A DNA stretch of 64,000 nt, taken from Hoeflea ulvae. Its GTDB lineage: Bacteria > Pseudomonadota > Alphaproteobacteria > Rhizobiales > Rhizobiaceae. The position numbers and the translations under genes were made by a program. Shown in pieces: positions 8,758-17,860 of the stretch; position 1 is the stretch's first letter, and each line of letters starts with the position of its first letter. The DNA lies in the NCBI RefSeq assembly GCF_026619435.1, contig NZ_JAOVZQ010000001.1, forward strand, positions 4,471,501 to 4,535,500, given 5' to 3'. A model generated the notes under the pieces. That model did no database searches and had not been told where the DNA came from. It saw only the letters and a program-made list of their open reading frames with translations.

Positions 8758-10197
8758 TCAGATGCCGGTCATGCCGTCAGAGCCGATATAGGCAATGCGC
8801 AGCATGTTGGTCGAACCGGGGGTTCCCAGTGGCACGCCAGCCGAAATGATGATGCGATCGCCCGGCTTGCCGAATTCCTCGCGGAACGCGATGCGGCAGG
8901 CGCGGTCGACCATGTCATCGAGATCGGTCGCATCATCGGTCACCACGCAATGCAGGCCCCAGACGACCGACAGCCGCCGTGCGGTCTGGATCACCGGTGA
9001 CAGGGCAATGACCGGCACGTTCGGCCGTTCACGTGCCGAGCGCAGCCCGGTATTGCCGGACGAGGTGTAGCAAACAATCGCCGACAGATTGAGTGTTTCG
9101 GCGATTTGACGCGCCGCCAGCGAAATCGCATCGGCGCCGGTGGCGTCAGGCAGCGGGCGCTGGGAATAGATGATGCCGGGATAATTCGGATCACGCTCGA
9201 CCTTGCGGGCAATCGAGGCCATCATCTGGACCGCTTCAACCGGATAGTCGCCGGCAGCGGATTCAGCCGACAGCATCACCGCATCGGCGCCTTCGAACAC
9301 GGCCGTGGCCACATCGGACACTTCGGCGCGGGTTGGAACGGAGGCGGAAATCATCGATTCCAGCATCTGGGTCGCCACCACCACCGGCTTGCCGGCCTTG
9401 CGGCAGGCGCGGATAAGCTGCTTCTGGATGCCCGGCACCGATTCCACCGGCATTTCCACACCGAGGTCGCCGCGGGCCACCATCAGGGCGTCGGACAGTT
9501 CGATGATCTCGTTGATACGCTCGAGCGCCTGCGGCTTCTCGATCTTCGACATCAGCCCCACCCGGCCGCGCGCGATCTTGCGCACTTCCGCCAGATCTTC
9601 CGGCCGTTGAATGAACGACAGCGCCACCCAGTCGACATCGTCGACCGCCAGAACGGCGTCCAGATCGCTCCTGTCCTTCTCGGTCAGCGCTCCGCTTTCG
9701 AGCAGCGTGTCGGGCAGGCTGACGCCCTTCCGGTCGGAAATCTTGGTGCCGTTGACCACGGTGCAGGTGATCGAAGTCTTGTCGCTTTCAACAGCAATCA
9801 GCTGCAGCCGTCCGTCGTCGATCAGCAACCGGTGGCCCGGCTGTACCGCTTCGAGGATTTCAGGATGCGGCAGGAACACCCGCGTCGCGTCACCGGGAAC
9901 ATCCTTGTTGTCGAGCGTGAAGGTCTGGCCGGCAACGAGCGTCGCCGCGCCATCGGCAAATTTGCCCACCCGCAGCTTCGGGCCCTGCAGGTCGGCGAGA
10001 ATGCCGATCGGGCGTCCGCATTCCTTTTCCACCGCGCGAATGCGGGAAACCAGTGTCCGCATCATCTCATGGGTCGAGTGACTCATGTTGATGCGAAACA
10101 GGTCTGCACCTGCCTCATGCAGTTTCTTGATCATCGCCTCCTCAGACGACGCTGGTCCGAGTGTGGCGAGAATTTTTACGTTGCGTAGCCGCTTCAT
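8758..10197 (-). CDS. pyk: Pyruvate kinase
   Basis: 479 residues. It starts MKRLRNVKILATLGPASS and contains LFRINMSHST, ADLQGPKLRVG, ALSFIQRPEDL, the catalytic VGLMSKIEKPQAL, MVARGDLGVEMP and ATQMLESMI, the full pyruvate-kinase active-site set. It converts PEP and ADP to pyruvate and ATP. The start ATG at 10197 overlaps the stop of the DUF1036 gene by one base (TGATG), so pyk is the second gene of a two-gene transcript. Confidence 0.97.
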   Translation of the reverse strand: MKRLRNVKILATLGPASSEEAMIKKLHEAGADLFRINMSHSTHEMMRTLVSRIRAVEKECGRPIGILADLQGPKLRVGKFADGAATLVAGQTFTLDNKDVPGDATRVFLPHPEILEAVQPGHRLLIDDGRLQLIAVESDKTSITCTVVNGTKISDRKGVSLPDTLLESGALTEKDRSDLDAVLAVDDVDWVALSFIQRPEDLAEVRKIARGRVGLMSKIEKPQALERINEIIELSDALMVARGDLGVEMPVESVPGIQKQLIRACRKAGKPVVVATQMLESMISASVPTRAEVSDVATAVFEGADAVMLSAESAAGDYPVEAVQMMASIARKVERDPNYPGIIYSQRPLPDATGADAISLAARQIAETLNLSAIVCYTSSGNTGLRSARERPNVPVIALSPVIQTARRLSVVWGLHCVVTDDATDLDDMVDRACRIAFREEFGKPGDRIIISAGVPLGTPGSTNMLRIAYIGSDGMTGI

Positions 10198-10670
10198 CAA
10201 TCTTGGCTTCCTGGCGCTTCCGGGGCATCCGACAGCTGGACCATCCAACTTCCCTGCCTTCCGGTATCGTATTCCTTGAATCCCACGCGCTGAAAGCCGC
10301 GCGCGAAACAGTCTTCGACCCCGACGATCCGGAATTCATTGTCAGCGACGCACATGTTGATGTCACCGCCCCAGCGGCCACCGCCGCCGGCATCCTCGGC
10401 ATAGAGGTAATAATACCGCGACCGAATCTGACCTTCAATCAGCGTGGCGCAGGAATTGGCGGGAATCTGCCACCAGCCCTCCGTGACCCACCCCTCTTCG
10501 GTACGGTAACCGATCGCGCCCCCGACCAGGGACTGGGTGCCATTGCACACCCGGAAATCGGCTTTGGCCTCTCCCACGCCGGCAATCGCCAGCGCCCCGA
10601 GGGTCAGGGAAACGAGCGCAGCAAATTTGGCGATGGGGAAACAGGTTCGTGGCAACTCGCGAAACATCAA
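10197..10670 (-). CDS. DUF1036 exported protein
   Basis: A 157-residue protein with a signal peptide (hydrophobic stretch to GVGEAKA, cut near residue 37), then FRVCNGTQSLVGGAIGYRTEEGWVTEGWW, SRYYYLYAEDAGGGGRWGG, MCVADNEF and GSWMVQLS. This is the DUF1036 pattern; four cysteines (C at CNGT, SCATL, MCVAD, DCFAR) could form two disulfides in the periplasm. Function is unknown. It sits directly upstream of and coupled to pyk, an arrangement I recall from other alphaproteobacteria. Confidence 0.85.
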   Translation of the reverse strand: MMFRELPRTCFPIAKFAALVSLTLGALAIAGVGEAKADFRVCNGTQSLVGGAIGYRTEEGWVTEGWWQIPANSCATLIEGQIRSRYYYLYAEDAGGGGRWGGDINMCVADNEFRIVGVEDCFARGFQRVGFKEYDTGRQGSWMVQLSDAPEAPGSQD

Positions 10671-10891
10671 TTCCGGTCAGTCTCCGCTAAAGGCATGTGC
10701 GTTGCTTTTTGCGCCGCGAGGCCGTGAAAGTCAACGAATGCAGCCCGACTAAAGTCGAGCTTCGCGCGCTTTCCCCGGCAATTATATGCCACGGGCGAGG
10801 AAAGACCGGATCGTGACGGTTGCCCGTGGGGAACGGCTGTGCAATTGATCGCGCGGTACCGTCCTTTCTGCACTCTGTTCAAAAATCTGCG

Positions 10892-11674
10892 ATGTCCGGC
10901 TTCCAACCTTTTGAAATCATTCCCGGCGACCCGAGCCATTCACTGGTCCTGCTCGCCGATCATGCCATGAACCGCCTGCCCTCCGAATATGGCGATCTCG
11001 GCCTGCCCGCCGAGGCATTCGGCCGCCACATTGCCTATGATATCGGGGTCGAAGACGTCACCCGCGGACTGTGCGAACGGCTTGGCGTTCCGGCCGTGTT
11101 GGGGTGTTTTTCGCGGTTGCTGATCGATCCCAACCGCGGCGAGGACGATCCGACGCTGATCATGAAACTGTCCGACGGAATGGTCATACCCGCCAATCAT
11201 CCGTTGGCCGAAGCAGAGCGCGAGCGCCGTCTCAACCTGTTCCACCGCCCCTATCATGACGCGGTCTCGACGGTGATTTCAGAAACATGGCGCAAGTCCC
11301 GCAAGCCGCCGCTGGTGGTTTCCGTGCATTCCTTCACCCATGCCTGGAAGGGTGTGCCAAGACCGTGGCACGCGGGCGTGCTGTGGGACACCGACCCCCG
11401 GGCGGCGCGGATGATGATAGAGCAGCTGGCGGCAGATCCGGCCCTGATCGTCGGCGACAATGAACCCTATGACGGCGCACTCAGGGGCGACACCATGCAC
11501 CGGCATTGCTCGATGACCGGAATTGCCCATGCCCTGCTCGAGATCCGCCAGGATCTGATCGGCGATCAGGCCGGCGTCGAATCATGGGCCGACCGGCTGG
11601 CGCCGATCCTCGCCACGATGACCCGGCAGCCGGAACTGCACCAAATCGAATTGCACGGTTCCCGGGTGATTTGA
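10892..11674 (+). CDS. N-formylglutamate amidohydrolase family protein (copy 1)
   Basis: 260 residues. It starts FQPFEIIPGDPSHSLVLLADHAMNRLP, and carries RLLIDPNRGEDD, FHRPYHDAV, VVSVHSFTHAW, and the C-terminal VEIR-like ALLEIRQDLI, all hallmarks of the FGase (HutG-like) family that hydrolyses N-formylglutamate to glutamate and formate with a metal. No hut genes are nearby, so the true substrate is uncertain. A distant paralog lies at 46534-47454. It is divergent from DUF1036-pyk. Confidence 0.85.
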   Translation: MSGFQPFEIIPGDPSHSLVLLADHAMNRLPSEYGDLGLPAEAFGRHIAYDIGVEDVTRGLCERLGVPAVLGCFSRLLIDPNRGEDDPTLIMKLSDGMVIPANHPLAEAERERRLNLFHRPYHDAVSTVISETWRKSRKPPLVVSVHSFTHAWKGVPRPWHAGVLWDTDPRAARMMIEQLAADPALIVGDNEPYDGALRGDTMHRHCSMTGIAHALLEIRQDLIGDQAGVESWADRLAPILATMTRQPELHQIELHGSRVI

Positions 11675-11812
11675 GCGCATGATCCGGTAGCATCTCCACA
11701 GGATGTCGATTATTCAACCCCTATTCCGCAAACGCCCTTGACCCGACGGCCTCGTTTGGGCACTGAAGCGTCTTGCCATTGACCCCTCATCTGTCCTTTC
11801 AGGAGTGACCCC

Positions 11813-12079
11813 ATGTCTGATGCCGGCGCCGTCGCCCGCGACCAGCTCCGTTCCTTTGTCGAGCGCATTGAACGGCTGGAAGAAGAAAAGAAAACCATCG
11901 CCGACGACATCAAGGATGTCTATGGCGAAGCCAAGTCAACCGGCTACGATGTCAAGGTTCTGCGCAAGGTCATCGCCATCCGCAAGCAGGATGCCAATGA
12001 CCGGATGGAGCAGGAAGCCATTCTCGACACCTATCTGCATGCCCTCGGCATGGCTCCCGAGCCTGAAGACGCAAGCTGA
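11813..12079 (+). CDS. gapR: GapR-like nucleoid-associated protein (DUF2312)
   Basis: 88 residues of a DUF2312 protein: [48 protein letters not shown] and [14 protein letters not shown]. The family member GapR of Caulobacter binds overtwisted, AT-rich DNA ahead of replication forks and helps topoisomerases. The lysine-rich coiled-coil and the [14 protein letters not shown]-binding part are present. A clear AGGAG precedes the ATG and a strong terminator follows, so it is a single-gene unit. Confidence 0.88.
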   Translation: MSDAGAVARDQLRSFVERIERLEEEKKTIADDIKDVYGEAKSTGYDVKVLRKVIAIRKQDANDRMEQEAILDTYLHALGMAPEPEDAS

Positions 12080-12126
12080 GCCCTGCGCGCGACGCTTCGC
12101 GCACGCTGCAAGACCGTGACGCCATC

Positions 12127-12163
12127 ATGGCCGCTCGATCGCGCTGATCGAGCGGCCATTTTC
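12127..12163 (+). terminator. Intrinsic terminator of gapR
   Basis: A near-perfect 14-bp inverted repeat (12127-12140 pairing with 12146-12159) with a 5-base loop is followed by TTTTC. It lies 48 bases after the gapR stop and faces the end of the minus-strand DUF882 gene. Confidence 0.85.
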
Positions 12164-12211
12164 ATGGTCATGTCCTGGAGTGTGGCGGGGCAGCCGGTAC
12201 AGCCGGAAAAA

Positions 12212-14023
12212 TCAGTTTCCGAAGCGGGCGACGGAGATGAAGTTGACCGCGGATCCGGTGAACTCGTTGTGCGGAAGATCGCCGCCTGGCGCAAAGGCAT
12301 TGGCATAGACAACGGTCGGCGCGGCGCGCAACTGGTTGACGACAAACCGCCGTCCCTTGCCCGGCAAGGTCGACATCCTGTTCACCCGTTCCTGGGACAG
12401 CGCCCATGTCGAGATGATCGTGTCGGTCAGCTTCGGCTCGGTGCGGATCGCGCGTGGTTGCTGATCGACAACCGCGGTGGCGGTGGGCCGGTCACCCTTT
12501 CGGGATGCGGCCGCAGCGACAGAGGCTGCCTCAAGACGTGCGCCACGCTGCGCCGGGACCGGTACAGGCTCCAGCGATGCGAGTTCGATTGACGGACCAC
12601 GGTCCCCGGTACGGTTGGCCGGCCTGCGGATCGGCAGCGGCACGAAATCATTATCTAGGGGCAATGGCACGCTCGCACCGGCAGCCGTGGCCGCTGCAGC
12701 AAGCTCAGGCTCTGGCGCCGGTGCCGGCACATCCGAAACAGGCTGCGCAGCATCGGCGAGCATCCGGGCTCTCAGGATATCGGGAACCGGCGGATTGGGA
12801 ATCGCTAGGGCGGCGACCTCCACTGCAGGCGCCTCGGAGACATCCACAACCGGTTTTGGCGCAAGGGCGCGCTCGGCCAGCAGTTCCGGTATCGGCGCGC
12901 GAATTGAGGCCAGATCGATTTGCGCCGGCGGAAGCGTCGCAACATCCGCATTGGCGGCCGCAGCGAAGGCCTCGACCTCAGCCTGCGCCGGCAGCACCGG
13001 TTCCGGCGGGGCCAGCGCGGCCATCACCACCGGAGCCTCGGTTGTCGGCCGGGCGACGGGCATCGGTCCGCGGGCCGGAAGTGCGAAGGCCAGCTCGGCC
13101 GGCGGAGCATCTGCGGAGACGCCTGGCAGGGCCGCAATTTCGGTCTGCTTGGGCGCAGCCTTCGGAACCGGCGCTGCCGCGATTGCTTCTGGTTCCTCAT
13201 CCTCGTCGCCGCCGCCAAACAAGGCTGCCAGCAATCCGCCCGAGCGCTTCTTGTCGGAGCCGGAGTCGCCGCCGCTGGTCGTCACGATGGCACCGCCGCG
13301 CCGCTTGTAGTCGGCCAGCGCGACCTGGTAGCCGGGAAGCGGCTTGCCGTCCGGCGGAAGATGCAGGGTCTTGCCGTCAGGAAACAGCTTGCTGAGCTCC
13401 TGACGGCTCATCCGCGGCCAGGCGCGCACGCTCGCCACATCGAGATGGACGAAAGGCGAACCGGATTTGGGATAATAGCCGACGCCGCCCCCCTGGATCT
13501 TCATGGCGGCACTGCGAAGCGTGGAGAGTTTCACGCCGGGAATGTAGAAATCCATGGCCTTGCCGACCATGTGCTGGCTTTTCTTGGCCTGACCGCCGCG
13601 GGTCCGGCGCAGCATGTCATTGGTGGCGGGAGACCGGTAGGCGGAAATCACGTTGATATAGTCGCGACCGCCGACCCGGTTGTAGACTTCCCAGACCAGA
13701 TCAAACAGCCGCGGATCCATCTTGGTCGGCTCATTGCGGCGCCAGTCGCGCAAAAAACGGTTGAGTTTGTTCAAGCCGGCCTGATCATATTTGCCATTGC
13801 GCTTGAAAACGATCTCGGCCTTTTCCTTGGTGTGGATGTAGTAGAGTTTCAGCGAGCGGGTCTCGGCCGAAGCGCTGACGGTTGCCGCCAGCCCTGCAGA
13901 CGCCGCGATCAATGCCAGCAGGCAGATCCGCAACGCCGCAAACAGCGCTGCCCTGTGCGACCGCGCCAGTATGCGCGCAACTGCCGACCATGCGGCCAGC
14001 GCCAAACCTGAATGTGTTGTCAT
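12212..14023 (-). CDS. DUF882 (YcbK/M15-like) envelope protein with long disordered tail
   Basis: 603 residues. A long N-terminal basic and hydrophobic section looks like a signal anchor ending near ATVSASAETRS. Residues ~60-225 form the DUF882 domain related to M15 DD/LD-peptidases: ISAYRSPATNDML, SQHMVGKAMDFYIPG and PFVHLDVASVR give the H..D..HxD zinc set. So it may cut or bind peptidoglycan peptides in the periplasm. About 350 residues of Ala/Pro/Glu-rich, low-complexity sequence follow, ending in a more ordered, conserved-looking ~60-residue tail. A TTG at 14032 is an alternative start. Confidence 0.82.
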   Translation of the reverse strand: MTTHSGLALAAWSAVARILARSHRAALFAALRICLLALIAASAGLAATVSASAETRSLKLYYIHTKEKAEIVFKRNGKYDQAGLNKLNRFLRDWRRNEPTKMDPRLFDLVWEVYNRVGGRDYINVISAYRSPATNDMLRRTRGGQAKKSQHMVGKAMDFYIPGVKLSTLRSAAMKIQGGGVGYYPKSGSPFVHLDVASVRAWPRMSRQELSKLFPDGKTLHLPPDGKPLPGYQVALADYKRRGGAIVTTSGGDSGSDKKRSGGLLAALFGGGDEDEEPEAIAAAPVPKAAPKQTEIAALPGVSADAPPAELAFALPARGPMPVARPTTEAPVVMAALAPPEPVLPAQAEVEAFAAAANADVATLPPAQIDLASIRAPIPELLAERALAPKPVVDVSEAPAVEVAALAIPNPPVPDILRARMLADAAQPVSDVPAPAPEPELAAAATAAGASVPLPLDNDFVPLPIRRPANRTGDRGPSIELASLEPVPVPAQRGARLEAASVAAAASRKGDRPTATAVVDQQPRAIRTEPKLTDTIISTWALSQERVNRMSTLPGKGRRFVVNQLRAAPTVVYANAFAPGGDLPHNEFTGSAVNFISVARFGN

Positions 14024-14209
14024 TTTCGCCAAAGCTGTCCCCGAACGCCGGAAAACCGTGATCGATCATCATTTGATGACCAAATGCGGTGACACAATGG
14101 CAACACCTGCCATGTATCGCTGCGGCACAACTTATAGTGAATAATCACTTAACAAGGAATGAAGCAATTCGTCCGGAGAACAGCTTTTTTACTCCCGCAG
14201 GATCTTGGT

Positions 14210-15748
14210 TCAGGCGGCCTCGCGGTCCGGATCGTCGGGATTGATCGCGTAATCCTTGAGCTTGCGGTACAGCGTTGACCGGCCGATGCCGAGCCGCCGA
14301 GCCACTTCGCTCATCTGTCCGCGGTAAAACGAAAGCGCAAAACGGATGAGTTCTTCCTCGACCTCGGCAATCGGGCGCACTTCGCCCTCCGGCGTCACCG
14401 CGTTGACCGCAGGCACGCCGGCGCCCATCGGGGTGATCGGCGCCACGATGTCGGACGGTTCGAAACTCATCCGGTCGGCAGCCCGGGCCTGTTGCATCGG
14501 AGCCGCGACCGCGGTCCGCAGATCGGCCCACTCGGTCGGCTCCGGCTCATTGTCCGATGGCGAAAGCCGGTAACCGGGCACCTGGGCGGCAATCTGTGGA
14601 AACAGATCCACCGTCAGCGTGTCGCCGTCGCACAGCACAATCGCCCGGTGCATGGCATTTTCGAGCTCGCGGATATTGCCCGGCCAGTCATGTGCCGTCA
14701 GCAGCGCCATGGCATCCGGCGCGACGCTGCGCGCGCGGTTGCCGCCGATCGCATTCGAGAACCGTTTGGCGAAATGCCGCACCAGTTGCGGAATGTCTTC
14801 CTTGCGCTTGCGCAGCGCCGGGACATGGATCGGGAACACATTGAGCCGGTAATACAGATCCTCGCGGAACCGTCCTGCCTTGACCTCCGCGATCAGGTCC
14901 TTGTTGGTTGCCGAAATCAGGCGGATATCCACCTTCCTCGACAGCCGCGCGCCAACGGTCTCGATCTCGCCCAGTTGCACCGCGCGCAGCAGCTTGACCT
15001 GGATTTCCGGCGGAAGCTCTCCGATTTCATCGAGAAACAGCGTGCCGCCATCGGCTTCGGCAAACTTGCCGGCGTGGCGTTCATTGGCGCCGGTGAACGC
15101 GCCTTTCTCGTGACCGAACAGGATGCTTTCGACCAGGTTTTCGGGGATGGCACCGCAATTGACGGTGACGAATGGCTTGTTGCGCCGGCTGCTTTCCGCC
15201 TGGATGGCGTGGGCGATCATTTCCTTGCCGACGCCGGATTCGCCTTCCAGCACGACCGGAATGATCGATGCTGCCGCACGGCGGCCGAGCGAAATCACCC
15301 GTTCCATCGCCGGGCTGGCGGCAACGATATCCTGGAACCCGGTGTCCTTGCGCGACGGCCTGGGCACTGCGCCGATCCGGGAAGCCTTGAGAGCATTGGC
15401 AAGCGACAGCCCAAGCCGTTCGGGCGAGACAGGCTTGACCACGAAATCGAATGCGCCTGCGCGCATGGCCTTGACCACGGTCTCGATGCCGCCCTGGCCG
15501 GTCTGCACGATGATCGGAACGGAAATGCCTGCAGCATGCATGCGATCGAGCATTTCCAGGCCACCCATTTCGGGCATCATCAGGTCGAGCACCACCGCAT
15601 CGATGTTCTGCTCGGGGCTGGTCAACCGGGCGAGCGCCGTGCGCCCGTCCTCAAACAGTTCGGTCTCGTACCCGCAACGTTCAGCCGCGGCCTTGAGCAG
15701 GCGACGCTGAACCGGATCGTCATCGACTATTAAAACACGATTGGACAA
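14210..15748 (-). CDS. Sigma-54-dependent NtrC-type response regulator
   Basis: 512 residues with three domains: receiver (LIVDDDP, phospho-acceptor D55 in [10 protein letters not shown]105), AAA+ activator (Walker A GESGVGKE at 169-176, sigma-54 contact loop GAFTGA at 216-221, [17 protein letters not shown]), and a Fis-type helix-turn-helix at the C-terminus ([22 protein letters not shown]). It should activate RpoN promoters when phosphorylated. No sensor kinase is adjacent. The start is TTG, supported by GAGGAAG upstream. It is tandem with the DUF882 gene, with 186 bases between. Confidence 0.93.
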   Translation of the reverse strand: MSNRVLIVDDDPVQRRLLKAAAERCGYETELFEDGRTALARLTSPEQNIDAVVLDLMMPEMGGLEMLDRMHAAGISVPIIVQTGQGGIETVVKAMRAGAFDFVVKPVSPERLGLSLANALKASRIGAVPRPSRKDTGFQDIVAASPAMERVISLGRRAAASIIPVVLEGESGVGKEMIAHAIQAESSRRNKPFVTVNCGAIPENLVESILFGHEKGAFTGANERHAGKFAEADGGTLFLDEIGELPPEIQVKLLRAVQLGEIETVGARLSRKVDIRLISATNKDLIAEVKAGRFREDLYYRLNVFPIHVPALRKRKEDIPQLVRHFAKRFSNAIGGNRARSVAPDAMALLTAHDWPGNIRELENAMHRAIVLCDGDTLTVDLFPQIAAQVPGYRLSPSDNEPEPTEWADLRTAVAAPMQQARAADRMSFEPSDIVAPITPMGAGVPAVNAVTPEGEVRPIAEVEEELIRFALSFYRGQMSEVARRLGIGRSTLYRKLKDYAINPDDPDREAA

Positions 15749-15918
15749 GGGTCTTGCTTCCTCACTCCCGATGATGCGGGCAACGCACTTTGGTTAGGAC
15801 CCGAGGTTGCCAGAAAAGGCTGAAAAACGGATTTCGAGAAATGTTTGCATTTTAATCGTCGCTGCCAGTAAAACCGGATTACAGCTTCGCGATCCCGATT
15901 TTGAAAGTGAGTGCCTTC

Positions 15919-17766
15919 ATGCCGAATTCAGTTCTGGGCCCTATGCCCGTCCACGCGCCCGCGACGTCCGGTGGACAGGATGCCGCCCTGGGTCAGTTGC
16001 CCGGATGGAACCTCGATGATCTCTACACCGGACCCGAAGCGCCCGAATTCAAATCCGATCTCGCCGAGGCGCTGAGCCGCGCCGAGGCATTCGAAGCGCG
16101 CTGGAAGGGCCGGATCACCGAGGCTGCAAGGACCTCCGGCGATGAAGGTCTGGGTGCGGCGATCGAGACCTATGAACAGCTCGAGGAACTGATGGGCCGC
16201 ATCATTTCCTACGCCGGGCTGGCCTATTTCACCGACACCTCCGACACCAAGATCGCCAAATTCTACGGCGACGTGCAAAGCGCGATGACCGATGCCAGCG
16301 CCCATCTGCTGTTCTTCGGGCTGGAGCTCAACCGCATCGAGGATTCGGTGATCGAGGACAGTCTGAGCCGCGATCCCCGCGCCGCACGCTACACGCCCTG
16401 GATCCACGATCTGCGGCTCGACCGGCCCTACCAGCTCGAAGACCGCATCGAGCAATTGTTCCACGAAAAATCGATGACCGGCCACGCCGCCTGGAACCGG
16501 CTGTTCGACGAAACCATGGGCAGCCTCGAATTCACCATTGACGATCAGGCGCTTCCGCTGGAAGTGACGCTGTCGATGCTGCAGAATTCCGACGGCGCCA
16601 AGCGCAAGAAAGCCGGCCTGGCGCTGGCCGCCACCTTCAAGGAAAATCTGCGCACCTTCACGCTGATCACCAATACGCTGGCCAAGGACAAGGAAATCTC
16701 CGACCGCTGGCGCGGGTTCGAGGACATTGCCGACAGCCGCCATCTGGCCAACCGGGTCGAACGGCCGGTGGTCGACGCGCTGGCCCAGGCTGTCCGCGAG
16801 GCGGCGCCGCGTCTGTCGCACCGCTACTACGCGATGAAAGCCCGCTGGCTCGGGCTGGAAAAGCTCGAGTTCTGGGACCGCAACGCGCCGCTGCCCGAAA
16901 CCCCGAGCGAGACCATTTCCTGGGATGAGGCCAAGAACACGGTGCTGTCGGCCTATCATGGCTTCGCCCCCGAAATGGCCGATATCGCCCGCCGGTTCTT
17001 TGACGAACGCTGGATCGACGCCCCCAGCCGTCCGGGCAAGATGTCGGGCGCTTTCGCCCATCCCACCGTGCCTTCGGTCCACCCCTATGTGCTGGTCAAC
17101 TATCTGGGCAAGCCACGCGACGTGATGACATTGGCTCACGAGCTCGGCCATGGCGTGCACCAGGTGCTGGCCGCGGACCAGGGCGCGCTGATGTCATCGA
17201 CACCGCTCACCCTTGCCGAGACAGCCTCGGTGTTCGGCGAGATGCTGACCTTCCGCGCGCTTCTCGAACGCACCACCGACCGCCGCGAGCGCAAGGCCAT
17301 GCTGGCTCAGAAGGTGGAGGACATGATCAACACCGTGGTCCGCCAGATCGCGTTTTATGAATTCGAGCGCCGGGTCCACACCGCGCGGCGCGAAGGCGAG
17401 CTGACCTCGGAACAGCTCGGCCAGCTCTGGCTGGATGTCCAGTCCGAAAGCCTCGGACCTGCGGTTGAACTGTCGGACGGTTACGAGACCTTCTGGGCCT
17501 ATATCCCGCATTTCATCCACTCGCCGTTCTATGTCTACGCCTACGCATTCGGCGATTGCCTGGTCAATTCCCTTTACTCGGTCTACGAAAAATCGCCCGA
17601 GCAGTTCCACGACCGCTATTTCGACATGCTCAAGGCCGGCGGCACCAAACATCACTCCGAACTGCTGCTGCCCTTCGGGCTCGACGCCTCCGATCCCGGC
17701 TTCTGGAACCAGGGTCTGTCGATGATCGAGGGCCTGATCGACGAACTGGAGGCGATGGACAGCTGA
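15919..17766 (+). CDS. pepF: M3 family oligoendopeptidase (PepF-like)
   Basis: 615 residues. The zinc site HELGH is at about residue 406 (LAHELGHGVHQVLA), with the third ligand in TLAETASVFGEML, typical of M3B oligoendopeptidase F. The N-terminal helical part (GWNLDDLYTGPEAPEF) and the C-terminal IPHFIHSPFYVYAYAFG substrate wall are present. It degrades short peptides in the cytoplasm. An in-frame TTG at 15901 is an alternative start; the ATG at 15919 is preferred. Length is normal. Confidence 0.93.
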   Translation: MPNSVLGPMPVHAPATSGGQDAALGQLPGWNLDDLYTGPEAPEFKSDLAEALSRAEAFEARWKGRITEAARTSGDEGLGAAIETYEQLEELMGRIISYAGLAYFTDTSDTKIAKFYGDVQSAMTDASAHLLFFGLELNRIEDSVIEDSLSRDPRAARYTPWIHDLRLDRPYQLEDRIEQLFHEKSMTGHAAWNRLFDETMGSLEFTIDDQALPLEVTLSMLQNSDGAKRKKAGLALAATFKENLRTFTLITNTLAKDKEISDRWRGFEDIADSRHLANRVERPVVDALAQAVREAAPRLSHRYYAMKARWLGLEKLEFWDRNAPLPETPSETISWDEAKNTVLSAYHGFAPEMADIARRFFDERWIDAPSRPGKMSGAFAHPTVPSVHPYVLVNYLGKPRDVMTLAHELGHGVHQVLAADQGALMSSTPLTLAETASVFGEMLTFRALLERTTDRRERKAMLAQKVEDMINTVVRQIAFYEFERRVHTARREGELTSEQLGQLWLDVQSESLGPAVELSDGYETFWAYIPHFIHSPFYVYAYAFGDCLVNSLYSVYEKSPEQFHDRYFDMLKAGGTKHHSELLLPFGLDASDPGFWNQGLSMIEGLIDELEAMDS

Positions 17767-17860
17767 GCATCTGATTTCGCTTTATTGTAACAACAAAGTA
17801 TGATTTACGCCGCCGCTACCGCCGCAGACGGCTGCAGCGCTTGTTAATGGAGCGAATGGC

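Noticed and set aside
14160..14209. Terminator with a T run after the sigma-54 regulator
   Set aside because: The only T run (near 14186) is on the + strand with no stable stem before it, and no + strand gene ends there.
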